Shown: positions 37,390 through 46,596 of the stretch, in pieces | Layout: every line of letters starts with the position of its first letter | Numbering within the stretch: the stretch's first letter is position 1 | Virus record (IMG/VR): IMGVR_UViG_3300032323_001417 | Location: 1 to 64,000 of that record | Strand: one strand, 5' to 3' | DNA length: 64,000 nucleotides | From: a virus | The notes under the pieces: model-generated | Seen by the model: the letters and a program-made list of their open reading frames with translations, nothing else | Database searches by the model: none | Told to the model about the DNA's origin: nothing | Made by a program: the position numbers and the translations under genes

Positions 37390-40300
37390 ATGTCTTACAA
37401 AAATGCAAATCTTTATGCTTCAAGAGTGTTTGCAGAGCACCCAATTGCTTTATGGTCCTTAGATGAAGATTACTTTTTTCTTTCATTAGTTCCTGAAAGT
37501 GATAAAAAGATTACTGATTCTACATGGTCAATTTCTGGGGGACAATACTCTTCATCAACAACTTTTCCAGAAAATGCACCAATTATAGGAGACTATACTA
37601 GTAAATTTTTTATTCCAACATCTTCTAGTTCCCAGTACATTGAAATAATTGGGGATCCTATAGTTTATCAAGATTCTATTGATGAGGCTAAAGGAAGTAT
37701 TTGTTTTAGCTTAAATGTCTTTGCTCCAGTTGGAAAAAATGTTGCAACCTACGATATAGGGTTTATTGTAGGAGGGCAAAGATACTATTTAAATCATACA
37801 GTTGAATCAGAAGGATCCTGGCAAAAAATTTCTTATACAAAACAAATTATTTCAACAGAAAATTTGACACCATTCATAAAAATAAACTATAGTGACAATT
37901 TAGAAACGGGAGAAGTAAATTCTCCTGTGTATATAAATGGGCTGTCTGTAGGACAATGGTCAGAACCGTATAATCATAAAAATACTGGAGTTTTTTCAGA
38001 AGAGTTGCCAGAGAGCCTAACCTCATTGCTACCGTATGCTGGATTTTTAAAGGGATTAAGGTTAGACGCTTATGGATTTAATGATTTAGACGATGCTTAT
38101 ATTATTCAAGAAAGAAAAAGACTTCTTGCAGAAAAAGCAAATGTTCCCATGGTGTATGGATCAAGAAACAATGTGTCAATATTTTCAAAAAATCCACTAG
38201 AAGTATTTGAAGACTTTACAAGTGGCGGATCTTCTTTTGAATCTGTATTTATAGATTTAATAGATGGAGGATCCTCTAGTGCTACTTTTACAAGTTCTGT
38301 TGACGGAGGAACTTCTTCTTATGTAAATGAAGATATTTTGCTTCCATCAATTATTTTTCCAGGAAAAGGATTTTTAAACAATTCTGGAAAGTACACAAAC
38401 CTAACTGCAGAATTCTGGTTAAGAATAAACAATGAAAGTGTTTCTCCAGTTAGAATATTTGGACCACTTACTTCAGATGATGGAATTTATGTAGAGTCAA
38501 GTTTTATTACAATAAAAGTTGGAAAGCACGTTAAGTCATACTTTATTGGAAGTTGGTATAGACCAATGCTTGTTCATTTTAACCAAAGCTCAAATGAAAT
38601 ATCTTTAATGATTAATGGAGAAAAAGTTATTTCTATGCCAGTTGATTTAGAGTTTATAGAAAGCCTAACACCAGAGTCTGAAGATTTCTTAGGATTTTTT
38701 GGAGATGATAAGATTTCCATTTTTGAAATAGACTGTTTTTCAATATTCCCATACATAGTATCAGAACAAGTTGCAAAAAGAAGATATGTCTATGGTCAAG
38801 GAGTAGAAGAGCAGGACAGTTTATTAGAAAATATTAATGGAGATCTTCATCAAATTGATTTTGCTTTTTCTGGTTATGGTTCAACAATTAGCTATCCAGA
38901 TAGAACCCAATGGGACAGCGGCTACTTTAATAATTTAAAGGTGGACTCATCAGGACTATCTTTAATAGACTACAATCTCCCAGAAGTTTTATTTAATTAT
39001 GTTTCTGCATCATCAACAGTAACACAAATACAAAGTGAAAACTTTTTATCATCATTTGAATCAGATAACTTTTTAATTCAAGATGAGACCTATCCATTTT
39101 TATCAATGTCTCCAAGTGCAAGCTATTCAAACTACTACGGAACCCTGTATTTTTCTAAATTAAATCAATTAAACCATCCAACCTCTTCCGTGTATGGAAT
39201 TTTTAAAGCACCACAAGGAGTTAGTCAAGAACAGACTATTTTATATTTTGAAAATTCTAGAAACAACGATTACTTTAAAGTAGCACTAAGCTCTGGTAGT
39301 TTACAGTATATCTATAATGGATCAGTTTTAACTAAGACCCCTGTAGCTAGTGGAGAGTTCTTTGCAGCTGGATTTGATATAGATAAAATTTCAACAACCT
39401 ATGCTTCGCAAATAAAAAACTTCTTTTCAAATACTGAGACCATATCTTTCAATGTGGCTGGATACGGTGAAAGCAAGTTCTATGGAAAAATGTTTTCTTT
39501 AACAATTAATAATAAATTCTATACAGAAAAAGATTCTTTATTTAATGAATTTGGAATTGCAGAAAAAACTTTTACTGGAGATAAGTTTTCCTATGTTGGA
39601 TCGTACACGCTGGTTCCAAAAATGTCTAACTCTACAGTTTATTTAGATATAGCATCTTCAGGGTATTGGGAAAGCTCTATTCCACTTTCTTATTTTGGAA
39701 AATATATAATTGATTCAAAAGGAAATAGGGTATACGATTTAGATTTAATTCAATTTAATATTGATGCTCCAACCAGTCCATTTTTTACAGGGGATCAAAT
39801 TTCTACAGATTTTCAAAATTCTAGTCCAGTAAAGCCTTACATAACCTTGCAAGAAAAAACGAATGTTGGAATGATTCCCTATACAGATTATGTTTTAACT
39901 AGACCAATATCTCAAGAAAATAAAATTTTAAATTTTGATGAAGAAAGCGATTTAGAAACAACAAAGTTTCTTGTTTCAGATGGAACAATAGTATTCCCCC
40001 CAGACTTTGTGGGAAATTTTGCAGACCACTATATAGGAGTTCATGTTGAACTAAAGTCAAATGGAATAAAGACTAATAATCTAAAGGTTAAAAGAATGTC
40101 TTTCGCATCCCTATCATTTGATGAATCAGAATTCTTTGGAATAAATACTACTGGAGGAAGAAAGGTGTATCCAATTGTTAAGACGCAAGATCAGTATGTC
40201 TATGATCAAAAAAACCCAGTAATTATAGACATCGAATCTAGCCCTTATTTGTACTTAACTAAAAATTCTGGAATACACGTTGCACCATACTTAGTTGAAA

Positions 40301-41049
40301 GCGGTCTTGAAAGAGGGCTATCTTTTCCAATTAATCCAGAGTTAAGATCTAGTTTTACAGCAGCTGGAATTCAAATGTTTATGATGTTTGACAAAGAAAG
40401 ACTTTTTTCTTCAAGACAGCTGTTAGGAAGAATTATTTCGTCAGACAGATCTGTAGACATTGTTTTAATTCCAGAAGAGGATCAAAAAAGAGCCTCTTTA
40501 AAGTTTTTTGACACATTTACACAGAACGAAGAATCTGGATTTAAAGCGTTTTTAAATGGAAGATTTAGTGACAATATCTTAATTAGACCACTTGAATGGA
40601 ATGTTCTAACCGTTTCTTTTGAGTCTGATGCTTTTGAATTAAATTCAAGAATTGGGCAGTTAGAAATTTATTCAGGAATAGTTGTTAACAACGTTGCTAT
40701 CTTTAAAAAGTCTACTGAAATTTCTAGCATATCAGAATCTTCAAATGAGTGGATAAATATTCTTAGAGATCTAGATGTTTATGGAGCAGCTCAGCCAGAA
40801 TTTGATTGGGAATATTGGCAGGACGATACTGAGCAGGGTGGGATTGGTTTTGCTACATGGACCAACGTTTTAAACTTCCAAAGAAATACTGCAGTAAAAA
40901 TTACTATTAATGGAGAAGGAATCTTTAACTCATATACTGGTCTTTCTTCTGTAGTATCTGACGATAATAGCATTCTAAATGTCAATTTTGACAGCATAAG
41001 GCTGTTTAATGACGTAACTTGGGACACTTTTGTGACAAAACCTGTATAG
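37390..41049 (+). CDS. Large ConA-like (LamG-type) structural protein, 1,219 aa
   Basis: Opens MSYKNANLYASRVFAEHPIA. It has at least one concanavalin A-like module at about residues 317-455 (FPGKGFLNNSGKYTNLTAEF then WLRINNESV, WYRPMLVHFNQSSNEISLMI), with further beta-rich regions to the C-terminus. Large proteins of this type just ahead of the portal occur in several actinophages and are taken to be virion surface proteins. AGAGGTA upstream of the ATG. No catalytic residues seen. Confidence 0.65.
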   Translation: MSYKNANLYASRVFAEHPIALWSLDEDYFFLSLVPESDKKITDSTWSISGGQYSSSTTFPENAPIIGDYTSKFFIPTSSSSQYIEIIGDPIVYQDSIDEAKGSICFSLNVFAPVGKNVATYDIGFIVGGQRYYLNHTVESEGSWQKISYTKQIISTENLTPFIKINYSDNLETGEVNSPVYINGLSVGQWSEPYNHKNTGVFSEELPESLTSLLPYAGFLKGLRLDAYGFNDLDDAYIIQERKRLLAEKANVPMVYGSRNNVSIFSKNPLEVFEDFTSGGSSFESVFIDLIDGGSSSATFTSSVDGGTSSYVNEDILLPSIIFPGKGFLNNSGKYTNLTAEFWLRINNESVSPVRIFGPLTSDDGIYVESSFITIKVGKHVKSYFIGSWYRPMLVHFNQSSNEISLMINGEKVISMPVDLEFIESLTPESEDFLGFFGDDKISIFEIDCFSIFPYIVSEQVAKRRYVYGQGVEEQDSLLENINGDLHQIDFAFSGYGSTISYPDRTQWDSGYFNNLKVDSSGLSLIDYNLPEVLFNYVSASSTVTQIQSENFLSSFESDNFLIQDETYPFLSMSPSASYSNYYGTLYFSKLNQLNHPTSSVYGIFKAPQGVSQEQTILYFENSRNNDYFKVALSSGSLQYIYNGSVLTKTPVASGEFFAAGFDIDKISTTYASQIKNFFSNTETISFNVAGYGESKFYGKMFSLTINNKFYTEKDSLFNEFGIAEKTFTGDKFSYVGSYTLVPKMSNSTVYLDIASSGYWESSIPLSYFGKYIIDSKGNRVYDLDLIQFNIDAPTSPFFTGDQISTDFQNSSPVKPYITLQEKTNVGMIPYTDYVLTRPISQENKILNFDEESDLETTKFLVSDGTIVFPPDFVGNFADHYIGVHVELKSNGIKTNNLKVKRMSFASLSFDESEFFGINTTGGRKVYPIVKTQDQYVYDQKNPVIIDIESSPYLYLTKNSGIHVAPYLVESGLERGLSFPINPELRSSFTAAGIQMFMMFDKERLFSSRQLLGRIISSDRSVDIVLIPEEDQKRASLKFFDTFTQNEESGFKAFLNGRFSDNILIRPLEWNVLTVSFESDAFELNSRIGQLEIYSGIVVNNVAIFKKSTEISSISESSNEWINILRDLDVYGAAQPEFDWEYWQDDTEQGGIGFATWTNVLNFQRNTAVKITINGEGIFNSYTGLSSVVSDDNSILNVNFDSIRLFNDVTWDTFVTKPV

Positions 41050-41052
41050 TCA

Positions 41053-41061
41053 TGGTACAAT
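41053..41061 (+). promoter_or_regulatory. Late extended -10 promoter (leaderless)
   Basis: TGG-TACAAT ending 6 bases before the ATG at 41,068; transcription would start on the A of the ATG. No ribosome-binding site is present. Confidence 0.65.
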
Positions 41062-41067
41062 ATTGTC

Positions 41068-41439
41068 ATGGATTATCTAGAAGGATTACAAAAACTGCCA
41101 AACAAGCCAAAAGTAAGCTACGTTGAAAACGATGCTGAATATGGTCTATACGTTTGGAAAACAGAAACAGGCAGAATATTTGGAGATGGAGATGGAAGTT
41201 TTATGAATATTCCAGCCAGAAAATATGATTTGACTGCTATTAATAGAATTACACAAGCTGCAGCACATTACGGAGCTGGTCCAGGCAAGGCAGTATTTAT
41301 GCCAGGAGTTACAAGAATTACAGAAGAAGAGCACTCTGTTCAAATTGATAGAATGAAGCAAGGATACATTCCAAGTGAATTTGACACTGGTGCTTTTGCT
41401 GATGCTGCAAGGGGGCTAAAAGAGCATGGAAATGACTAA
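41068..41439 (+). CDS. Small head-region protein, 123 aa
   Basis: Starts MDYLEGLQKLPNKPKVSYVE; contains GDGDGSFMNIPARKYDL and AAHYGAGPGKAVFMPGVTRI. Its position one gene ahead of the portal and overlap with it (14 bases) suggest a head-assembly or portal-associated role; I do not know a family name. Probably leaderless. Confidence 0.6.
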   Translation: MDYLEGLQKLPNKPKVSYVENDAEYGLYVWKTETGRIFGDGDGSFMNIPARKYDLTAINRITQAAAHYGAGPGKAVFMPGVTRITEEEHSVQIDRMKQGYIPSEFDTGAFADAARGLKEHGND

Positions 41440-42985
41440 TGAAGTAATTGCTAGAATTGATAATCTAGACAGGAATAAGCCATCTGCAAATAAAACAGAT
41501 GACTTTATGACAGAATCAGATCTTGTAAAAAGTTTTGATGGAATTGACGCAAACTTTAAGAGAAGAATTTCAAGAATGAGCAAAGCCTACACTGGTCAAG
41601 ATGGTGCAAAGTCTAAGCAGCTATTTCCAGAACAAGATGTAACTACAGCTTACGGTCTTTTCGATGTTGTCTTGCCACCATACAATCTTGATGAACTGGC
41701 ATTCTTTTTTGATAACTCTTTTGCAAACCATGCTGCAATTAATGCAAAGGTTGCAAATACCGTTGGTCTTGGATACGGCTTCATAATGTCTGACATTGTT
41801 AAAGCAAGAATAGAAGAGATTGAAGATACGAATCAAAGAGTTAGAGCCCAAAGAAAAGTTGAAAGGGCAAAGTCTGAACTTGCAAATTGGCTTGAAGAAC
41901 TAAATGATGAAGACACCTTTACCCACGTCCTTGAAAAAGCAATGACGGATTATGAGGCAACTGGTAACGGATATATTGAAATTGGAAGAAAGAATACTGG
42001 AGAAATTGGATACATTGGTCATATTCCTGCTACAACAGTTCGTGTAAGACGTATGCGTGATGGCTATGTACAGATTGTAAATCAAAGAGTAGTTTACTTT
42101 AAAAACTTTCAAGACAAAAAGACAGTAAATCCTGTAACAGCAGATCAGAGACCAAATGAACTTATTCATATTAAAAAGTACAGCCCTAAGAACACATACT
42201 ACGGAGTTCCAGATGTTGTTTCTGCTGCAACATCAGTAGTTGGAGATCAACTTGCTGCAAGATACAACATTGATTATTTTGAGAATAAAGCAGTGCCAAG
42301 ATATATTGTTACATTAAAGGGTGCAAAGCTAAGTTCAGAAGCAGAAGACAAGTTGTTTAGATTCCTACAGTCTGGTCTTCGTGGACAAAACCATAGAACA
42401 CTTTATATCCCACTTCCTGGAGATGGTCCAGACAACAAGGTTGAATTTAAAATGGAGCCAGTTGAAAATGGAATTCAAGAAGGCTCGTTTGATAAATACA
42501 GAACTTCAAATGTTCACGACATTCTTATGGCACATCAGGTTCCAATTTCAAAAGTTGGATCAGACCCTGGCAGTTCAATTGCATCTGCACTTGTTTCAGA
42601 TAGAACTTTCAAAGAGCAGGTTGCAAGACCGTCTCAAAAGAATTTAGAAAAAACAATCAATAAACTTATTAAAGAAAAAACAGACATTCTTTTGCTAAAG
42701 TTTAACGAACTAACTTTGACTGATGAAAATACTCAAAGTCAAATTGATGAAAGATATCTAAGAGCACAGGTTGTTGTTCCAAATGATATCAGACCTAGAC
42801 TTGGACTCCCAGTAGTTCCACAAGGAGATACTCCAGTAGTTATGACCCCTCAACAACGTGCAGAACAGAATGCTCAAATGTCTGGAACAAGACAAAGAGA
42901 TCAGCAAAGAACTGATCAGACATCCGATTCTACCTCAACCACTACAGGAAGAAATCCTGGTGGCGAAGGAAGATCTGTAGTATAA
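41426..42985 (+). CDS. Portal protein
   Basis: A 519-residue protein of the phage portal (PF04860/PBSX) type: PPYNLDELAFFFDNSFANHA (about residues 88-107), TDYEATGNGYIEIGRKNTGE (about 173-192), LIHIKKYSPKNTYYGVPDVV (about 246-265), AVPRYIVTLKG and VHDILMAHQVPISKVGSDPG (about 365-384). Forms the dodecameric DNA entry ring of the head. The C-terminus is a flexible Gln/Thr/Ser-rich tail. A second ATG two codons in is equally possible. Confidence 0.9.
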   Translation: MEMTNEVIARIDNLDRNKPSANKTDDFMTESDLVKSFDGIDANFKRRISRMSKAYTGQDGAKSKQLFPEQDVTTAYGLFDVVLPPYNLDELAFFFDNSFANHAAINAKVANTVGLGYGFIMSDIVKARIEEIEDTNQRVRAQRKVERAKSELANWLEELNDEDTFTHVLEKAMTDYEATGNGYIEIGRKNTGEIGYIGHIPATTVRVRRMRDGYVQIVNQRVVYFKNFQDKKTVNPVTADQRPNELIHIKKYSPKNTYYGVPDVVSAATSVVGDQLAARYNIDYFENKAVPRYIVTLKGAKLSSEAEDKLFRFLQSGLRGQNHRTLYIPLPGDGPDNKVEFKMEPVENGIQEGSFDKYRTSNVHDILMAHQVPISKVGSDPGSSIASALVSDRTFKEQVARPSQKNLEKTINKLIKEKTDILLLKFNELTLTDENTQSQIDERYLRAQVVVPNDIRPRLGLPVVPQGDTPVVMTPQQRAEQNAQMSGTRQRDQQRTDQTSDSTSTTTGRNPGGEGRSVV

Positions 42986-43034
42986 TATAACAATATTATA
43001 AAATATAAAAAAATACATATATAATAGGAATAAC

Positions 43035-44432
43035 ATGACTAATTTAAGCAAGGCTTATTGGACATCAGATAACGATGATATCAAGTTATCAATGCCAATC
43101 GCTAAAGTAGATGTAGAGCGTAGAATCGTTTCTGGATTTGCTACGCTTGATAACATTGACAAGCAAGCAGACATTGTTCCTACTGATGTTAGCATAAAAG
43201 CCTTTGAGATGTTCCGTGGTAATTTAAGAGAAATGCATCAGTCTATTGCAGTTGGCAAAGTTGTTAATTTTAGACAAGAAAAGTTTTTTGACAAGTCTAC
43301 AGACAAACTTTACAACGGTGTTTATGTAGACGCATATATTTCTAAAGGTGCTCAGGATACCTGGGAAAAAGTTCTTGATGGCACTCTTTCAGGTTTTTCA
43401 ATTGGCGGAGTAATCAAAGATTCAGAAAATAGCTGGGATGAGAATATTGATAAGACAATTAGAATTGTCAAAGACTATGAACTTCATGAACTATCTTTGG
43501 TAGACAATCCAGCAAATCAATTTGCAAATGTCGTGTCAATCCAGAAAGTTAACAAGGATGAACAAATTGATGGTATAATTGCAAAAGCAGATCTTGAAAA
43601 TGTCTACTGGTGTGAGAATGACGGTATAGTCAGACTTTCAGAAGTTGATGATTCAAGTTGCCCATCATGTGAAGTCAGTATGAAAAATATTGGTTTTGTA
43701 GAGACAAAGGATACAGAAAAAGCTATGACAGTTAAATCAATTTTAAATAAGTTTATTGGTTCTACAGACCTTGCTAAATCTGAAGATGTTTCCGAAACCC
43801 CAGAAACTTCAGGCGAAACGCTTGAAACAGCGATTGACAATAATGCGTCAATTGTAAAAAACAATATAGAGGAGGAGAACAACGTGTCAGAAGATAATAC
43901 AGTAGTAGAAGAGACCGTTGAAGAAGTTGCAGCTGAAGAAGCTGTTGCTGAAGCTCCTGCCGAAGAAACCGTAGAAAAGTCAGTTGACGCAGTTGACGCT
44001 GTTGAGGAAACAGTAGCTAAGTCTGCTGATCCAGAAGAAGCACCTGCAGAAGAAGTTGCAGAAGAAGTTGCTTCTGATGACGTTGAAGTTGAGAAGTCTG
44101 TTATTGCAGAAGATACAACCGATTCTGAGCTTGCAAAAGCTGTTGACGAAATTAAGGTTTCAGTAACAGAGGCAGTGAGTGAACTTATTTCAACAATGAA
44201 GTCACTAAATGAAGAGATTGCAGACCTTAAAAAAGGTCACGCCACAGTAGCAGAAGAAGTTGCTGGAGTAAGAGGCAGTCTTGAAGAGTTTGGAAAGCGT
44301 GTAGATGGTCTAGAAGACGAAACCGCTGTCCGCAAGTCTGGCGATCTTGGCGGGATCGTTCAGGGCAATACAATAAGAAAAGGGTCTATGTGGGGTGGAC
44401 GTTTCCTAAATTCCGCTGACCTATATCATTAA
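43035..44432 (+). CDS. Prohead protease (XkdF-like) with C-terminal scaffold domain
   Basis: A 465-residue protein. The protease occupies residues about 1-170: IVSGFATLDNIDKQADIVP (about 34-52), H68 in REMHQSIAVGKV, S122 in LSGFSIGG and LHELSLVDNPANQF (about 153-166), in the order of HK97-fold proteases (His, Ser, acidic/PAN). The C-terminal half is a very acidic Ala/Glu/Val repeat with Lys-Ser cuts and a final coiled coil, as in scaffold domains. It carries an internal start for a scaffold-only product at 43,884. Confidence 0.85.
   Translation: MTNLSKAYWTSDNDDIKLSMPIAKVDVERRIVSGFATLDNIDKQADIVPTDVSIKAFEMFRGNLREMHQSIAVGKVVNFRQEKFFDKSTDKLYNGVYVDAYISKGAQDTWEKVLDGTLSGFSIGGVIKDSENSWDENIDKTIRIVKDYELHELSLVDNPANQFANVVSIQKVNKDEQIDGIIAKADLENVYWCENDGIVRLSEVDDSSCPSCEVSMKNIGFVETKDTEKAMTVKSILNKFIGSTDLAKSEDVSETPETSGETLETAIDNNASIVKNNIEEENNVSEDNTVVEETVEEVAAEEAVAEAPAEETVEKSVDAVDAVEETVAKSADPEEAPAEEVAEEVASDDVEVEKSVIAEDTTDSELAKAVDEIKVSVTEAVSELISTMKSLNEEIADLKKGHATVAEEVAGVRGSLEEFGKRVDGLEDETAVRKSGDLGGIVQGNTIRKGSMWGGRFLNSADLYH
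43884..44432 (+). CDS. Nested scaffold protein, in-frame internal start
   Basis: GTG at 43,884 lies in frame with the protease and has AGGAGG exactly 8 bases upstream, better than the protease's own site. The product (182 aa, starting MSEDNTVVEETVEEVAAEE) consists of the acidic repeats and coiled coil only, as expected for a scaffold. Internal scaffold starts in protease genes are known in lambda (Nu3 inside C) and related phages. The protein would fill the prohead and be removed at maturation. Confidence 0.7.
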   Translation: MSEDNTVVEETVEEVAAEEAVAEAPAEETVEKSVDAVDAVEETVAKSADPEEAPAEEVAEEVASDDVEVEKSVIAEDTTDSELAKAVDEIKVSVTEAVSELISTMKSLNEEIADLKKGHATVAEEVAGVRGSLEEFGKRVDGLEDETAVRKSGDLGGIVQGNTIRKGSMWGGRFLNSADLYH

Positions 44433-44456
44433 GAGAAACTGGAGGTGAAATAAAAA

Positions 44457-45452
44457 ATGACAGAAAATAATGAAATTTTAGAAAAAGCGGCTGCAGCTGG
44501 TACTATCGCATCTGGTGGTATTGGTGGAGTAAGTACTCCAGCAGCTGGAATTCTTGACAATACTAACCCAGTTGGTGATCTAGTGTCTGATGGCGGTATT
44601 TTGCAGCCTGAACAGTCACGTCAGTTTATTGAGTATATCTTTGAACAGCAGGTTCTAGCCCAAGATGGTCGTAGAGTCACAATGAGAGCTAACACAACTG
44701 AACTTGAGAAGATGAATGTTGGAGAGCGTGTAATCCGTGCAGCAGCACAGGCAGACGCAACCTACACTAACGCTGATGTACAGTTTACAAAGGTTACTCT
44801 TACAACCAAGAAGATTCGTCTTGATTGGGAAGTTTCGACTGAAGCTCTTGAAGATAATATCGAAGGTGCTGGTCTGGAGGATCACTTGGTCCGTACAATG
44901 ACCCGTGCGTTTGCTAACGATCTTGAAGATCTAGCCATCAATGGTACAGGAGCTGGTACAAACAACTTCCTGAACATCCTTGAAGGTTTCGTATCAATCG
45001 AAGCCGATGGTAATTCAGCAACTTATGGTACAACTATCGAAAGTTTGCAGGGACTTGTTCTTGCAATGCCTCGTAAGTACCGTGGTTCCCGTTCAAACAT
45101 GAAGTTCTATGCAGACACTGAAACCGTTGCTGCAATAATCAACGGTCTTGGTTCTTCTGGTAACTTGAATTCAGAGCGTATCATTGAACGTGTAGTTGAT
45201 GGAGTTGCTCCGTCAACTCTTGGTGCACCAATTCAATATCGTGTTCTAGGTCTTCCATTGGTTGAAGTTCCTTTGATGCCAGCTGGTTATGTATCACTTA
45301 CATTCCCAGAAAACCGCATCTGGGGCTTCCAGAGAGACGTAACAGTACACCGTGAGTTCAAGCCAAAGAAGGATACAGTAGAATATACCGTATTCCTACG
45401 CTTTGGTGTAGCAGTTGAAGAAACTGATGCAGTAGCATTCATGCAAGACTAA
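44457..45452 (+). CDS. Major capsid protein (HK97 fold)
   Basis: A 331-residue protein with GGILQPEQSRQFIEYIFEQQ (about 43-62), VTLTTKKIRLDWEVSTEALE (about 113-132), LVRTMTRAFANDLEDLAING (about 142-161), YADTETVAAIINGLG and LVEVPLMPAGYVSLTFPENR (about 270-289). Position after protease/scaffold and codon use richer in C (GTATCACTTACATTCCCA) fit the most abundant head protein. Strong GGAGGTGAAAT ribosome-binding site and a terminator just behind the gene. Confidence 0.9.
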   Translation: MTENNEILEKAAAAGTIASGGIGGVSTPAAGILDNTNPVGDLVSDGGILQPEQSRQFIEYIFEQQVLAQDGRRVTMRANTTELEKMNVGERVIRAAAQADATYTNADVQFTKVTLTTKKIRLDWEVSTEALEDNIEGAGLEDHLVRTMTRAFANDLEDLAINGTGAGTNNFLNILEGFVSIEADGNSATYGTTIESLQGLVLAMPRKYRGSRSNMKFYADTETVAAIINGLGSSGNLNSERIIERVVDGVAPSTLGAPIQYRVLGLPLVEVPLMPAGYVSLTFPENRIWGFQRDVTVHREFKPKKDTVEYTVFLRFGVAVEETDAVAFMQD

Positions 45453-45466
45453 TTATAGTCACACTT

Positions 45467-45496
45467 GGAGGGGAGGCATTAATTTGTCTCCCCTTC
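45467..45496 (+). terminator. Terminator after the major capsid gene
   Basis: An 11-bp stem (45,467-45,477 with 45,486-45,496, two G-U pairs) around an 8-base AT loop, with ATCTATTTATAAAT following. It lies directly before the promoter at 45,510. Confidence 0.75.
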
Positions 45497-45509
45497 ATCT
45501 ATTTATAAA

Positions 45510-45518
45510 TGATATAAT
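45510..45518 (+). promoter_or_regulatory. Late extended -10 promoter after the capsid terminator
   Basis: TGA-TATAAT, 14 bases before the ATG at 45,533, with no ribosome-binding site; leader of about 8 bases. Confidence 0.65.
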
Positions 45519-45532
45519 AATATAGATGTATT

Positions 45533-45724
45533 ATGACAAAAGTTAAAGATAATCTTGTTTGTTTATTTGTAGAAAATGCAAGTATCTATGAAAAAACTCT
45601 TGGTAAACTTAACAGAGGATATAATGTTGTAAGTAAAGAAGATGCTGATATATGGGTTAGTAAATTCCCCAAAATTAGAGTCACATCTCCAGAGGAGGTA
45701 GCCGAAGCTTTCGGTGTTAAATAA
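45533..45724 (+). CDS. Small head/connector protein, 63 aa
   Basis: Starts MTKVKDNLVCLFVENASIYE and ends RVTSPEEVAEAFGVK; a compact alpha/beta look. Short proteins with a C-terminal -T-EEVA--FGV segment commonly follow the capsid gene in actinophages. TAATG overlap with the connector gene. Function by position. Confidence 0.6.
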   Translation: MTKVKDNLVCLFVENASIYEKTLGKLNRGYNVVSKEDADIWVSKFPKIRVTSPEEVAEAFGVK

Positions 45725-46596
45725 TGGAAGTTTTAAGAATTAATGGGAGTGTCCCAACAGCTTCGTTTTCAAGTCTTGTTCCAAATAGCTTGTATACCCT
45801 TGAGTATTCAGACATTTTAACAGATGTAGTAGTTTCAGCAAGTGCTACCGCAAATGCAAATGGAGAAGTATCCTTCCTGCTTGATGAAAAGTACGCATCA
45901 TATGATGCAGTTTTAGATGCAAATGTTTATGACTATTTAGATGAAGTAGTTGTTGCTACAAATATTGACGTTGTTAGACCATATACAAACATCTCTACCC
46001 TTGCCACAGATTTAAATAAAACGGTTGCACAAGTAAAAGAAATGGAAAGAATTGCAAGATACATTATTGATTCAGAAGTTTCTCAAGGATTTGGATATGT
46101 TAGAAAAGAAAAAGAAATTGTTGGCAATGGATCTGACTATCTAGTAGTTAATGAAAAGATTAATAAACTTTACAAGGTGTATGAAAATGGAACTCTTTTA
46201 TATGATTCAACATCAGATACTAATGAATTAAATTTTACAATTAGCAAGGACAGGACTTCTATAGTTCCACTACACGAAGAAAGCAATAAAACAGAATACC
46301 CACAAGTATGGAGAGATAGATATTTGTCTAGAGCCTTTTCTGATGGGTATGATTATGTAATTGATGCAGACTTTGGATACAAAGTAGTCCCCCAGGATAT
46401 TCAAGAAGCTACAAGACTTTTGTGCTCAGACATCTCAAGCGATAATATGAAGTATCTTAATAAGTATATTGAGTCATTTGATAATGATGACTTTAAAATT
46501 AAATTTGCAAAAAACTTCAATGCTTCTACTGGAAACCTTGTAGTTGACAGAATCTTAACAAAGTATAAGAATAATATTCGTATCGGGGTGTTATAA
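45724..46596 (+). CDS. Head-tail connector / adaptor protein, 290 aa
   Basis: An N-terminal beta domain (residues about 1-85, ADANANGEVSFLL-type) is followed by a helical region from about 95: YTNISTLATDLNKTVAQVKE, MERIARYIIDSEVSQGFGYV and VVPQDIQEATRLLCSDISSD. The helical part matches head-tail adaptors (gp6/gp15 type). The extra N-terminal beta domain is unusual for that family. Function by position and helical layout. Confidence 0.65.
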   Translation: MEVLRINGSVPTASFSSLVPNSLYTLEYSDILTDVVVSASATANANGEVSFLLDEKYASYDAVLDANVYDYLDEVVVATNIDVVRPYTNISTLATDLNKTVAQVKEMERIARYIIDSEVSQGFGYVRKEKEIVGNGSDYLVVNEKINKLYKVYENGTLLYDSTSDTNELNFTISKDRTSIVPLHEESNKTEYPQVWRDRYLSRAFSDGYDYVIDADFGYKVVPQDIQEATRLLCSDISSDNMKYLNKYIESFDNDDFKIKFAKNFNASTGNLVVDRILTKYKNNIRIGVL

